In this document: piece by piece, positions 36,401-47,700 of the stretch
Layout: every line of letters starts with the position of its first letter
How positions within the stretch are numbered: position 1 is the first letter of the stretch
Source of the DNA: Apoderus coryli
Lineage: Eukaryota > Arthropoda > Insecta > Coleoptera > Attelabidae
Length of the DNA stretch: 64,000 nt
Direction: 5' to 3'
Assembly: GCA_911728435.2 (NCBI GenBank)
Contig: OU452200.1
Location: forward strand, 29,775,715 to 29,839,714
Position numbers and translations under genes: made by a program
The notes under the pieces: generated by a model
Seen by the model: the letters and a program-made list of their open reading frames with translations, nothing else
The model's database searches: none
Told to the model about the DNA's origin: nothing

Positions 36401-37878
36401 ACAGTTGAGCGAAAAATCTGCACTAAAATGAAATTTTTGCAAATCAATTAGGTACTTTGTATCTACTTAAGACTAAAAATAAGAAATGACCCCCTTAGTT
36501 CAAATTCACTAAACTATAACCATCAGCTCGTGTTAGTTGCTTCAAAAGTTCATATCTACTGAACACGATTTTATTATAAATTTATATTATTTTTTTAAAT
36601 TGCGAAAAACTTTATTTTTGGTGCAAATTTCACACGGTACTGTAAAAACCATTTCAATTCAAATTCAAAATATATAAACGATTACAGCCACCATAATATT
36701 ATATAACACATACATAATATTCTGTCATCCTAAAACCGCATGTATAATTTTTTGACAAACTATCGGAAAATCTATCCTGTGGGACAGTCTAAATTCATAA
36801 ATAATTTTAAAATTTATGAAGGCTACAAAATTATTTGAAAATATAAAAGAAAATCTCCTCCTTTTTAGATTGTGGTACTTAGTAGCCGTATGTGCAAATA
36901 ACTAAGGCTTTTATAGGTTGCGAAACCATTCAATATCCCTATGAATGTGTGGACATGGAAACTTCCGAACGTTAAACCCCCGTTTTCTCAAAACTGTCCA
37001 AACCATACATGCGACTTTCTTGTTAAGGACGGCCGTATTTATGTTGCAGTAGAGACCTACCTGAGATCGTGAATATACGCTTGGAATATACTGAGCTCCG
37101 CCTGTTTTACTTGTCAAACTGCCATACATTGAACTTTGATCAAACAAAGAAAAAAATAATTTATCACTAATATTAATTTGATTTACAATAGAAGAGACAG
37201 CAGTGGGTCTTGTTAAAGCAATTAAAGCACCTCTAATTTTAGATTTAATTCTTGCAATAAATGATTCTGTGAAATAAACTTTTGGGTCACTTTTATCTTG
37301 TTTTCCAAATATAACTTTATTGAGATGTTTATCCAATACATGTTGCTGTAAAAACTCAGCAGGTAAATCGTATTGTATTGTCAAATCACCAACATTTATT
37401 TCTCCTTGTTGAGACAATTTTTCATTGATTTCGCCAGCTATTCTTAATAAATATGATGAGTTAATTAGTTGTCCCAAAACCTGGTGTAGATCTTTATTAG
37501 CTTTCAGTACGTCACCCAAGTTATTGTTTATATGTACCAAATCTACACCAATATTTTTGGAAAGTTCTGCTAAATTTAATCTTCCACCACTAACATAAAG
37601 TTCATTACTGATTTCTTGTACAAGATGGGATGGCGTAATATATTCTTTTCCATCACTTGTGAATATCAAATCAATAATTTTCTGTTTCGTCAGCCAGGTT
37701 ATAATTTCAATACAGTTTCTTTCAGACAGTCTAAAAAATCATCAAAATAAAGTTCATATAATTCGTATATTTAGGTACAACTGAAAGCATAAGAAAAATC
37801 TTACTTCTGAGTTGTTGAACTAAGCTGAATTTTTTGAAAATCAGCAGCTAATCGTTTTACTTCTTCCCAATCAGCCAT
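27440..37878 (-). CDS. Ufl1: E3 UFM1-protein ligase 1 (UFL1)
   Basis: UFL1 is the scaffold-type E3 that moves UFM1 from the E2 UFC1 to targets at the ER, working with DDRGK1/UFBP1. It has no catalytic cysteine. Six exons join without a frame break: 37878-37805, 37730-37061, 36309-35601, 33918-33505, 30674-30372 and 27570-27440. The total is 2301 bases, 766 codons plus stop (human protein 794). All junctions are GT-AG. It starts MADWEEVKRLAADFQKIQ, then LSERNCIEII and DGKEYITPSHLVQEI (winged-helix N-terminal region), FGKQDKSDPKVYFTESFIAR, RPTAVSSI and YIEFDALHRIGI. A basic, low-complexity linker follows at about residues 405-450 (EERRKKAAGGKSGGGTQGRE). Then come LYDKGLKLLPNDLQTQLVKY, ALVLHLAAVVIYISATQCM and a lysine-rich C-terminus. 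Introns 3-5 carry 1.7-2.8 kb of sequence, including a piggyBac relic. Identity is very secure. Confidence 0.96.
27571..30371. other. UFL1 intron 5
   Basis: This is a 2.8-kb intron. Frames at 28467-28894 overlap on opposite strands and have no family. Around 29880-30260 two inverted blocks are visible: AAATTTCTCTCGGACACGTC...TTATGTTTGTAATGCGCAAAT against ATTTGCGCATTACAAACATAAG...GACGTGTTCGAGTGAATTTTTTTG. They frame a small foldback of about 380 bp. Confidence 0.6.
29860..30275. mobile_element. Small foldback element in UFL1 intron 5
   Basis: The left block 29862-29962 (AAGGTTGGAACTAATTCAAT, AGGCAAAGACAAA, CTCGGACACGTC, TTTGTAATGCGCAAATTTTG) is mirrored at 30165-30270 (AAATTTGCGCATTACAAAC, GACGTGTTCGAGTG, TTGAATTTGTTTCAACCTT, CTCGTGCTCACT). 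GTGAGCACAAGAAGGTTGGA pairs with CAACCTTCTCGTGCTCAC, so the arms are about 105 bp long. The element has no coding capacity and is a typical MITE. Confidence 0.75.
30938..31253. repeat. Inverted dimer of a hammerhead-like repeat in UFL1 intron 4
   Basis: The left arm (30938-31050: TTCATAAATTCTTGGGATG, AGGCTCACAAATA, ATTTTATGTCAAAAC, TCCTTTAACAACG) is the reverse complement of the right arm (31130-31253: CGTTGTTAAAGGA, GTTTTGACATAAAAT, TATTTGTGAGCCTCATCCC, AAGAATTTATGAA). The plus-strand centre contains CTGAAGA-A-GGCAATCG...CGTTACCGAA (31119-31150), a slightly degenerate hammerhead-like core. The two units meet 5' to 5' around the motif, with their tails outward. Confidence 0.85.
31260..32600. 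other. Part of UFL1 intron 4, nothing recognised
   Basis: Frames at 31625-31985 and 32396-32620 have no recognised family and lie in the intron on the strand opposite to the gene. Confidence 0.5.
32616..32757 (+). repeat. Hammerhead-like retroelement tail, single copy
   Basis: CCACTGAAGATAAAGCATGTCC continues with TTCGAAACATGCATGG, then CGTTTTATGAAGATTTGACT and an AACATAATACACGACTCCA end. Order and spacing equal those at 9172-9300, 18116-18250 and 52013-52100. The stem is AAG/CTT. It abuts the piggyBac element. Confidence 0.6.
32768..33462 (+). mobile_element. Deleted piggyBac-family element
   Basis: TTAA (32764-32767) precedes CACGTTCGCTACC and the other end is GGTAGCGAACGTG followed by TTAA (33463-33466). 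Exact 13-bp terminal inverted repeats plus TTAA duplication identify piggyBac. Subterminally, GTGGCTCATATATGAGCCAC is a perfect 20-bp palindrome (32782-32801). Variants recur at about 32828, 32922 and 33306. Only the C-terminal end of the transposase is left. The copy sits in UFL1 intron 4. Confidence 0.95.
33000..33260 (+). pseudogene. piggyBac transposase, C-terminal fragment
   Basis: The plus strand reads FHLVDICLWNGCFLYSKQK, then ITYLQFWERVIQLW, and in shifted frames residues of the Cys-rich end (about 33190-33245: KRLRCRICSSQKK). This is the part after the DDD catalytic core: the 'N-x-Y/F-LYS' helix, the 'F-x-ERVI' helix and the zinc-binding tail. The catalytic aspartates are deleted, so no activity is possible. 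Confidence 0.85.
33920..35600. other. UFL1 intron 3
   Basis: There is no transposon with defined ends. 34185-34265 has repeated GTTTAGTTTACTTTA-type blocks. A frame at 34343-34555 is unrecognised. Confidence 0.5.
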
Positions 37879-38074
37879 AATTATTAATTATTGTAACACT
37901 GCTAATTAAATTATTGTAATATTTATTATGATTATGAAACCATATGGAAGATTTTCAACAGAGCAGCAACTCTACTCTGCAGGTGTTTTATTCCGTTTTT
38001 CATTTCTTCTTCTTTTTCTTTAAATTAATGGCCTCCTGCTAACTTAGTAGCACACAGCCAGCGTTTAGATTTGA

Positions 38075-39770
38075 CATTTGAGTATGGGATATGGCACCAC
38101 AGAAATCTTATATTATATATATATATATACTCTAGAATGATAATCCCGTAGTACAAAAATGTAACCAAAAGTGTAGAGCTGTCCATAATGCGCATGATCA
38201 CCAGTCACTTATTTTTCAACAGGACCGGCTTTGATTAAATGTAATATTACTGTTATAGGTATATTTAAAATTAAATTTTACCATTTGGTAATTCAAATAA
38301 AAAAATGGAATAAAGGAATTTAAGAAATAAAAAATTACATTAAATATATAAATACTTTATTGTCTAACAGGTACAACCCAATAATAATAAATCTAAGCAG
38401 AAACGAGAAATAAGTAAAAATTCTAATATTGGAAAATATCGTAAGGACTTGAGCATTCTAATTATTTATTTTATTATTATATAATATTTGTTTGTTTATA
38501 CAACCACCTTAGGCCTCTTACCTCTCTACAGCCTTCAAAGAAGGGGTGCAAGAAACAGTGATTTCACGAATATTTTCCGTGTCCATGTAAACCACTTCCA
38601 TATCATCCGTACTACTCGCAATAGTATTTTGTGACAAAACATGGTTGGTAGAACTTTTATTCTCAGCAATTTCATGGAGGATTCTATAATTAAGTATATT
38701 CCAATTTAACAACAGAATTCAAACGAACTTTGTATACCTACACAACGTAGGAAATATATTCTTGACATACATATCATGCATTTTTGACTGACTGCTTTTA
38801 AGTAAACAGTGTCTTGATATCAAACGATTAAGAATTTAACTTCCACTCTCATTTACATAATCTCTTCTTTTCAACAAAAGTTTGGGAACTGCATCGGGTA
38901 CGAGGGTGATCCTCTTGCCGTCTTCTCTACAAATGATATCTTCTGCAGCGAAATGCTTACTGCATATGACTAGGATCCCAATGCCCGCATCCAAACATCA
39001 TGTCTTTTTTTTGTCAAGCTAAAAATGAGTATCATGTCAATGGTATCATATTGACTCAAACTGAGACTGTTAGAAACCCGAAACAATAACTTACTGAAAA
39101 TATTTAATACCAGGAATGATACTTTCATTTTTACACCACAACACTATACACCTCATTGTTTGTTAAATAAACGAACTACCAAACCAAAATAACAAATATT
39201 AAAAACAATTTTAATCACAAATAGGTATATCTATCAACAATTAAAATATACCACGCATAAACCCATAATTCAATTATAAAACCTATCTGAATTGTTGTGA
39301 AGCCGACTCTGACAGATATTCCCACTACGAGAAATGTCATTTGTGAAAATAGACGCTGTTGCGAAATCTCCTAAATTTAATAAGATTTGGAAAAAAATGT
39401 TTCGTTCATATTGCTGAAAACTAAACAGTATTACAATTTTACCGATAACATTGAATTATTTGATTTTGTCAAGCAGTTTCGTATGACGCAACATATGGAT
39501 TTATTTATAAAACAGATATGTCGCATAAATTCTGTAAGGCGAACGACAAAATAGTTTTAAATATGGCAGCTCTGTACTGAAAATAAGTGACTGAGGAGCA
39601 TGCGTAGTTCGAGAAAACTCTGCATACCCGTTACACTTTTTGGTATTCGGCTGGACTTAATTAGCATTCTAGAGTACATATATAATATAAGATTTCTATG
39701 ACATATGCTATCAAAAGCTGGTGCAGGTAGGCCATATTGGTATGCGACATCTGTCATTTGACATGCTTTC
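38075..39770. repeat. Inverted pair of a dispersed repeat upstream of UFL1
   Basis: 38090-38222 (AGAAATCTTATATTATATAT, ACTCTAGAATG, CCAGTCACTTATTTT) returns in inverse at 39575-39710 (AAAATAAGTGACTG, CATTCTAGAGTAC, ATATATAATATAAGATTTCT). The copies are about 75-80% alike by eye. (AT)n sits inside the first copy (38113-38130). The intergenic space between UFL1 and FRA10AC1 therefore contains repeats as well as both promoters. Confidence 0.7.
38518..38725 (-). other. Unassigned open frame, possible exon
   Basis: The minus-strand frame MLNWNILNYRILHEIAENKS ... DDMEVVYMDTENIREITVS ... SLKAVER runs to a sequence GAGAG|GTAAGAGG at 38521-38516 that would be a good splice donor. The composition looks protein-like (acidic, few rare runs) but I recognise no family, and I could not find a partner exon. 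It may be an exon of an unknown gene or chance. Confidence 0.25.
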
Positions 39771-40100
39771 AAGATGATAGCACAGAATAACCAACACGCA
39801 GCGCATTAACTATAAATGCGCCTTCGGTGACAGCCGGACTAATTGATTTGCGCATAATCCTGACCAATACAAAAAAAGTAACTGGCTGGCTGCTAACCGG
39901 ATTAGCTTGAGACCAAAAAAGAAGAATATGGGAGAGAAGGAAGATATATCGAAGGACAAACCTAACCTAGTATTCTAGTAAATATTGTAAATTGTAAATA
40001 TTTTTATTTAAAAGCTAAGTTAAACTTTCAGTGGAATTTTTGAACAGTTTTAGTATTTGTTATTTATATTTTTAATAATAATTAAAAATTAAACTCTACC

Positions 40101-41615
40101 ATGAGCTTGAATCATAAAATGCGTTATTTAAATCCCTATGATATGCATAAACTGCTAATTAATGAATATGTATTGAAATACCCTGGAGACACAAGAAAAT
40201 TTGAAAGAGACACTTTTAGAGATAGGCGAGATTCCGATGTAATTAAAGAAAATCACAAATTCCTCTGGGATGAAAATCATTTAGCTGATACATGGGAATT
40301 ACAGTTTGCTAAAAAATATTACGATAAATTGTTTAAGGAATATTGTATCGGTGATCTAACTCTTTACAAGGAAAACAAAGTAAGCACTATAATTATGTAC
40401 CTAGTCACTTATATGAATTAACACACTATGCTTCAAAGATTGCTTTACGTTGGAGAGTAGAGAAGGAAGTTATAATAGGCAAAGGACAATTTATATGTGG
40501 GAACAAGCGTTGTGTTGAAACTGAGGATTTAAGGACATGGGAAGTTAATTTCGCTTATAGAGAAGAAAATCAAAAGAAAAATGCATTGGTTAAAATAAGT
40601 AAGTATATTACATTATATATTACATTGATCTTATTTTTCTGGGGTAGAGAAAAGGTTTGTTATCTAACAGTTTCTGGCGTTAAGTATGTTATCCCTAAAC
40701 TTCTATGGCTAACTAGATATTTATGGCAGAAAATGATTCTTGATAAACTAAACCTGCGTTTAGTTTTTCGCTTAGACGAACAATAAAATGGTGTTGATAC
40801 AGTAATGCTAGTATGTAAATAAGGGTGAACAGAAAGTTGATAAGTAATGGTTCAATGATGCTGAAATTATAGTGTCGATATAGTACCTAAACTAAGTAGT
40901 ATGTGGATGTAAACATAATAGAAGTCGCCTTTTTATTCATGGGATACAGCAGTAACATTAGCGTGAGGAATAAGTAATATTCCTTCTTACAGTTCGGGTG
41001 GTACAAATAATTAAGTATAAACTATAAAAATCCTAAAAAAAGTTTTTATTGGGGTTCTGAATTGATTTGTTATAAAATCAACATAATCTTTAAAATAAAA
41101 ATGTAAAATCAGACAACTTGCTGGCCATAGTTTCGTTAATGACTTCCAACCCAGTTTCCAACACTTCTGCATCATATTTGACACAGAATAAAGTCTCACG
41201 CAATAGGTCCCTGAATATTTTTTGTAGAGATTGAGACATTTTTAATGTTTATAAATATTGCCATAATTAACTACATGCTTGTTATTCGCAACACAAAGAA
41301 ACACTTTCCATGTTTTTAGGATTGTGTCCTGATTGTTCAAAGAAACTAAATTATCACAGTAAGAAGCGCGAAATTAAGCGTTTAAAGAACACACATAAAC
41401 CGAAGACAATGTTAACAAAGGGCAATAAGGAAGGTACCAGCACTTCTGAAACTATCAGTACGGGGGATAAATCAGATTCCGAAAGCCAAAAACCAGACGA
41501 AACTAAACCCAATACTTCAAAAGAAGCGGAGTCACTGTGGGATAGTCACAAACCAATTGAAGTAAAGTCAAGAGAAGAAGAAATGGAAGAATATTTGAAT
41601 GATTTGATTTTATAA
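40101..41615 (+). CDS. FRA10AC1: FRA10AC1 homologue
   Basis: A conserved nuclear protein associated with spliceosomal complexes in other animals. Its biochemical role is poorly defined. Three exons: 40101-40379, 40439-40598 and 41320-41615. The total is 735 bases, 244 codons plus stop. Splice sites are GT-AG with phases 0 and 1. Residues include YLNPYDMHKLLINEYVLKYP, DVIKENHKFLWDE, LAKKYYDKLFKEYCI-like FAKKYYDKLFKEYCIGDLTL, LRWRVEKEVIIGKGQFICGN and TWEVNFAYREENQKKNALVK. C-x-x-C pairs (CGNKRC and CPDC) suggest a zinc site spread over exons 2 and 3. The end is a lysine-rich segment and an acidic, low-complexity tail (TSETISTGDKSDSESQKP), ending EEEMEEYLNDLIL. The first exon includes the start in context ACC ATG A. 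The downstream gene begins 86 bases later on the same strand. Confidence 0.93.
40599..41319. other. FRA10AC1 intron 2
   Basis: This is a 721-bp intron without recognised element. The frames at 40586-40786 and 41011-41199 are incidental. Confidence 0.5.
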
Positions 41616-41619
41616 TAAA
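41614..41619 (+). terminator. Polyadenylation signal overlapping the FRA10AC1 stop codon
   Basis: The stop TAA (41613-41615) runs directly into AATAAA (41614-41619). With the next ATG at 41702 this leaves room for only a very short 3' UTR. Alternatively the true signal lies further on and the two genes overlap. Confidence 0.55.
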
Positions 41620-41701
41620 ACATGTACATATACAAAATTGTCAAAGTTTGACATATCAAAATATAATATTCAGCCTTCACATCTTTCTAGTTTCATTGAA
41701 A

Positions 41702-44700
41702 ATGAACCCCACTCTACAAAGACATTGTGCAAAATATATCTATGTTATTCCAGAAGGACTTCGCGAGTTGATGAATGATATATCACGAGAGGTAAGCACT
41801 TCACTTTTTTATAGAGTTTAAATGCCATAAACAATATTGCAGGTGTTGAGATCTCAACCAGAAGATATTTATACGTTTATTGCTGATTACTTAGATGCCT
41901 TGATCATTACTAGAGAAAACGCTAGAGGTAAGCTGTTGTTTTACTGTCGGAACTCGATCTATCTCTAAATTAAGAAATAATCTTTGCTTTAACATCAGAA
42001 AGTCTGTATTATAGTGTGTCAAACATGCAATACCAATGCATGGAGTTTTCAGAAACTAAGAAAATACATTTCTTAACGTCAACATTAATCACGAATTAAA
42101 ATAGCCAGTGCGAATGCCTACGCATATGTTGAAGTATAAACTCTAGATGTCTTAGACTATGCCGTTCTAATACAGCGATATAAGCAAGGACAAGTTGAAC
42201 TTTTAATTTTGTAAAAATAACAACAATAATGACTGGAAAAGAAAAATAAAGTGTGTCAAGAAAAAATAGAAAGATAAAAGTAACACATTCCTAATTTTGT
42301 GAAAAATTAACTATATTATATGAGAAATTAACCAAAAGTCAGTACCATTATTTCTCATTGAGAAATCATGGGTGGGGGAGAGAATAATTATTATTAAAGC
42401 CCGCAAATCAGATCTTGAAAATACGCAGTCATTTTCAAGATCTGATTTACGGGCTTTAATTATCTATTTAATATATCAGTATCTTATTTAATATTTTAAG
42501 CGGAATTGGTCAAAATTTGTATTGAACGTTAAATTTCGTCATCAAATTATTTTATTTGTACTACTAATTTCATATTTTTGTAGATGTTATTTTTCCAAAT
42601 GATATGTAAATACCGCGAGGCGTCTTGAATAGCAGTTTTGATTCAAAAAATACTGATTTTCGTAATACGATTTTTTTTTCATATGAAGATATATCGAAAA
42701 ATGCAGGGTGTTACTTCTAAATTCCTGACGATGGGTTTTTAGTAAACGCCTCTCGATATCAAAATGAAATTTGGCACACTTACGTATCTTTGTAAAATTA
42801 TTAAAAAATATTATATCCCATGGTGAGGAAAATGTCAGGGACGGGTTAGAACAATCTTTGTCCCAACTTTTTTTGTGCGCTAGAAGAAGCCGTTTTCAAG
42901 ATAAATGACTTCTATGCAAGGTCTCCAATATTATCTTTAAAGAGTTTGGGCTTCATTCTGCGTGCTGGAAAGGATTTTCAAAGTGCTGATTGCTTGCTGA
43001 ATTTGTATTACTCCTTAGTGCGATCAAAACTCGAATATGCTTCATTTATCTGGGCACCTATATATCACATCCATATAAATAAATTAGAGTATGTACAGCG
43101 TAAATTTTTTAAGTTTTTAATGTATAAGATCGATGGTCACTTTCCGGTTCGAGGAATCGACCATCAATATCTGTTATCGAGATTTCATAATTACTCACTT
43201 ATTATGCGCAGAATCGTGTCAAGTCAGATAATATTATTTAAATTGTTAAATGGTATGATCGATTGTCCATCTCTACTTGAGCAATTACATTTTCACGTGC
43301 CTCAGTACTTTGCACGACATCATCAATGATTCAAATTGCCATACGCACATGCTAATTATGAAACCAAGGCTCCCTTATATCAAGCATGCTATCAATGTAA
43401 CTATAGAAATATTGATGGGATGGTCAACTGCACTCTCCTCTTTTAGAAATAACGTGTTCAGATATCTCCGCACCGTGAGCATTTAGGGTCCCGCGCTCTT
43501 CTATTTGTAATCTGTCAATTTCTGTTTGGTGTTGATTTCTTTTATATTCATATTTTATATAAATGTGTAGAATAATGAAATTATGTTTATTATTATGATG
43601 TATTGTTCTTGATACGGTTTTTGTTTTGTTTCATTTTTTTTAGAATTATTAATTAGTTTGTTGTGATATAGTTGATTATATATTGTCTTGTAATTGGGTT
43701 CCTGAACCTGTTAGACAATAAAGAGTATTATTAATATTATTATTATACGGCTACGATAATACAAGAAACAGGGTGGAAATGCGTATTTAGGCAGGCCACA
43801 CATCAATGAAAAAACATGGAACATGAAATGTGAAACGAGAAACATGAAACACGTTTCATAAAATAAGTACACATAGCCGTAAATGAGAATACGCACATCA
43901 GCGAAATGTGTTTCATGTGACGTCATAGCGAAGCAAATCCTGTAGAAACATGGTTTCATGAAATAGGTTCTGTTCTATATTTTTGTTTCTTGTTTCCCAT
44001 TATTGCGTTGCAGGCAATATTTGGTCACTTTCAAAATGAAAGACGACGAAGAATTTAATGTAGTGTTTGTGTCAGTTATTGAAAAACATGAGGCAATTAC
44101 AAGTTGAAGAAGTATTCTAATAGAAACTTCAAGGAAAAAGCGTGGCAACAGGTAGCTGTCACTATACAAGAACTATGTTTAAGATTTATGTGATCATACG
44201 GATGTACCCAGTAACGTCACAGTTTAATATCCAGTTACGTCACTTCGTGTCGGAACCTTTTATCTCTCTGTCTTCAAAGCAATTCGCCACTACAATAGTT
44301 ATAGTATAGTATATATAGATATAGTATAACATAGTAGTGCGCCCGAATGTGGCTGGGATTGCAACGAGTCGATGCCGTTTTTAGTATCTACGGACCCTTC
44401 TTATATATAGTTATTATTCTATGCTAACGTAGTGTCTTTCATTTTGATTTATTTTTGTTTTTTGATAATAATAATGTGGTTATAACCCCAACTACTGCGT
44501 CGTCATCAGTGTCCATTGCTAACTGAAACAAATTATTTGATTCTGGTTTGTGCATCGATGAAGCACAAACTTTCTGTTTCGTATTTCATGTTTCATATTT
44601 CTTATTTCATATTTCACGTTTCCAGTTTCCTTGATGTGTGGCCTGACTAAGGGTTGACAGAATACCGTCTCCATTTCCTACGGTGATACGTAAGTGTGCC

Positions 44701-47700
44701 AAATGTCAATTTGATTGAGACGCGTTTCGAAAATATTACTAAAAACCCATCGTCAGGAATTTACAAACCTGTATCTGAAAAACGAAGCATTTTTCGATAT
44801 ATGTTCATATGAAAAAAAAATCTTATTTTATTTTATCAAAGATTTAAGAACCATATACAAGACACTTTTATGTTATCTCCTATAAATCATATGTTAAATA
44901 CTTGTAATACGTTCATATCAAAAACTAACATAGACTGACACCAAATATCACTGAATGAGCTTACTGAGTCTATTAGAAATGATTTGTAATAATTGCATAA
45001 TTCGTTTTTCTCGTTACGTTTGTTTCTCATTTGTTTTAGTTTAATGTAGATAGTAGGTATCTTAGGTGCGTACTTTGCATGTAATTACCAAATTTTTGGT
45101 GTTTGTAAAGAATATATTATATTTTTAGTGGCTGCTAGAGTGGTCGAGAACTTGATTGATTTAACGATTACAACTGCTGCATTTTTGGAAGCAACTGGAA
45201 GCTCCCGAGAAGAGATTGATCGGATTGTCACTGTTATAAGGAAAACCTTCGATAATACAATTGAACATTCTGATTACGATCAGCAAAGTGAAGAAGTGGA
45301 AGAGGCAAATATTGTATCTACTGTTTTACATGATGCAAATGTTAGTCCATCACAGGCTGAAATATCTGCACAAATCATACAAAATGCATATAGGTATACA
45401 TGTTTTTACAAATCAACGATTATTTCGATAAGAAGTAAAAAATTGTAGGAGCTTTAAAGAGCGAAAAGAACGAGAAAAGGAATTACTTCAAGGTATGATT
45501 GATTGGAGAATAGCTGCGAGAAGTGCTATATATTTATATAGGAAAACTGGAGTCACTAATGAAGAAGCCAAGAGAGTGGCCACGTTAATCAAAGTAATTA
45601 AATAATTTGATTTCATTGTAAAATTTTACCTAGAATGTATAGGTAACGTCAGCAACCTACAAAAATAAAATGATACAAAACGCCAGCAGGTCACCATTTC
45701 ACCACCACCATTATGGCACATATTGTGGTATCACCAATGCCTTAGACCAAAAAATGTGTCTGTAAATATCATAAAGTAGAAATAGTTTTGTAGCATAGCG
45801 GACAGAATTTTAGTTATACACGATTTTTTTTAATTAGCAGAGCCCCAGGCTGAGTGGACAGATATATTGACGATTTAGTTTCCCTCTTATCGAGCTCATC
45901 AAAGTACCACCCATAACCATCGACCTGTTTGTAAACAGAGATGTAAAATTATGCACACATATCGCCGCGAATTAAGACTACGGCAATACTTTAGATTATG
46001 CATATAAAGGGAATATTTAAATTCGATTTATGAACTGGGCGCTAGCGCTTGTATTTGTCATTTTGGAACCCTGCAACATCGCCAAAATATAGTTAGTAGT
46101 TATAATATAATCGTGTCCGAAAATCTCAATACATAGAAATGCTTAGGAATTGTCGGTATCGGAAAAAATAATCTAGCCAACGTTTCGTTTACTGAATGCA
46201 AACATCTTCAGGGCCTTATTTAGTAGTTACGATTATTTATTTTCTAACCAACAAGTTTACATTCTGTAAATGGAACGGTGGCTAAATTGTTGCGTATTTT
46301 ATCCGATACCGACAATTCGTAAGCATTGCATACGAATTACTAGAAAACAGTTTTCGCGTGAGTGTGGCCAAGAACTCAAAAAATAATACTACTTTAGTAG
46401 TAAAAGCCAAGTAAACCTTTTTGTTTTCAAATGGGCATATAATATAAATTTACACATATTTATATATTTTAGGCAGCTTACAAGGGCTATTATACGCGGC
46501 GTATGATGAAAAGGTTTAGAGATATAGCAGATGAGGAGGAAAACATTTTGGATATTGAGGAGCGATATGATAGTGACAGATATTTAGTTGACGATCAGTA
46601 AGTATATTTTGGGATTATCGTGTTTATTAATAATTATGTCAATTCTGATTATAGACAAAAAGCTGTGAGAATTAACTATGATACGGTAATACCACATGTC
46701 GATTTTGACGAATCACGGACAAATCGTGGTCAAATGAAAGTGGCCAGAGGTTCCCGACCTAAAAATGATTCGGGCGATATTTTGCTTACACAGGAAGATT
46801 CAAAAATAATTGAAGCTCACTTACAAGAAGAATTTGGTCTACCTATTTGTAAATCGATTGTTAGTGAGATTGTTGCAAATGCGCTAAGTCAAATTTTTAT
46901 TGATAATAAAAGTGGTATTATTGAGGATCTTGCTATTGAGGAACTTGCTTTTGAGGAATTAACTGAAAAATTGGAAACAGTCATTGAAAAAGAATCAGAA
47001 ATACAGAATGCAGGTGAGTTGTTATTATCATACAGTACAACTATATTTTTTATATCTAAGTTTAGAGGACGATACCTGACTAACTGATTTGGCTCTTAAA
47101 TTATTAACATTGAAAATTATTAAAAAACTTCGACAATTTCTAATTTCTGATTATGCTGCTACGTAACTACATTATTATCACAAAATATGATAGGTTCAGA
47201 CTCTCCACTGCAGCCGGAAACGTGTTAATCGGAAATTTAATTCTATCGAAAGTCAAAAACCCTGCCGCAAAGGAAGTGATGCTCTATTGTCATTCTTACA
47301 TGCTTGGTACTTGCGTGAATATTTACGTAGTTGGCTGTGTCCAGGCAGAACTATCACAATAAGTGGCCAGGTAAACTTTTGGTGGTATGTATCCTCGTTA
47401 TAACATCACAGAGTCTTCCTGGTAAGTTTGCAGGGATTCCATTCCTTCCATAGTTGTAGGAGGTAAGTAGTAAGAAAGTTATTATAATAAATCTATATCG
47501 CTTCTGAAATAGTCTTCAAAGGTAAAAAGCTTGGGAAATCAAATAGGTTTTTATATATATATCTCTTTGTTACTAATGAGCTTGACTCCTTTAAACATGT
47601 TTTTTTTTCATCGTTCTACAGCCACAAATCTAGCGATCCTTTCGCAATATGTTTCGGATGTTTTGAATCGGTGGGGACAGGTAGATGTTATTTACACGGA

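Larger units (their letters stand above)
42640..44850. repeat. Inverted pair flanking transposons in RIIa/IQ intron 2
   Basis: 42665-42800 (TTTTTTTTCATATGAAGATA, TCGAAAAATGC, GACGATGGGTTTTTAGTAA, TTTGGCACACTTACGTATC) returns inverted at 44685-44825 (GATACGTAAGTGTGCCAAAT, TTACTAAAAACCCATCGTC, GCATTTTTCGATATATG, TCATATGAAAAAAAAAT). The pair encloses a non-LTR fragment (42930-43746) and a TIR element (43792-44645). It may be one older element split by later insertions. Confidence 0.75.

Noticed and set aside
37022..37060. Continuation of UFL1 exon 2 through 36911 as coding sequence
   Set aside because: After SRSQ the frame reads non-conserved residues. GTAGGTCTC at 37060 is a donor, and the next exon at 36309 (SEWVNNFYKQ) continues the UFL1 alignment in phase.
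40380..40421. C-terminal VSTIIMYLVTYMN of the first FRA10AC1 frame
   Set aside because: It is intron read-through. GTAAGC at 40380 and the acceptor at 40438 restore the conserved LRWRVEKEV block.
41928..45128. Functional reverse transcriptase gene in the RIIa/IQ intron
   Set aside because: Only the part behind the RT domain is left, with a frame shift near 43330. It is a truncated copy.
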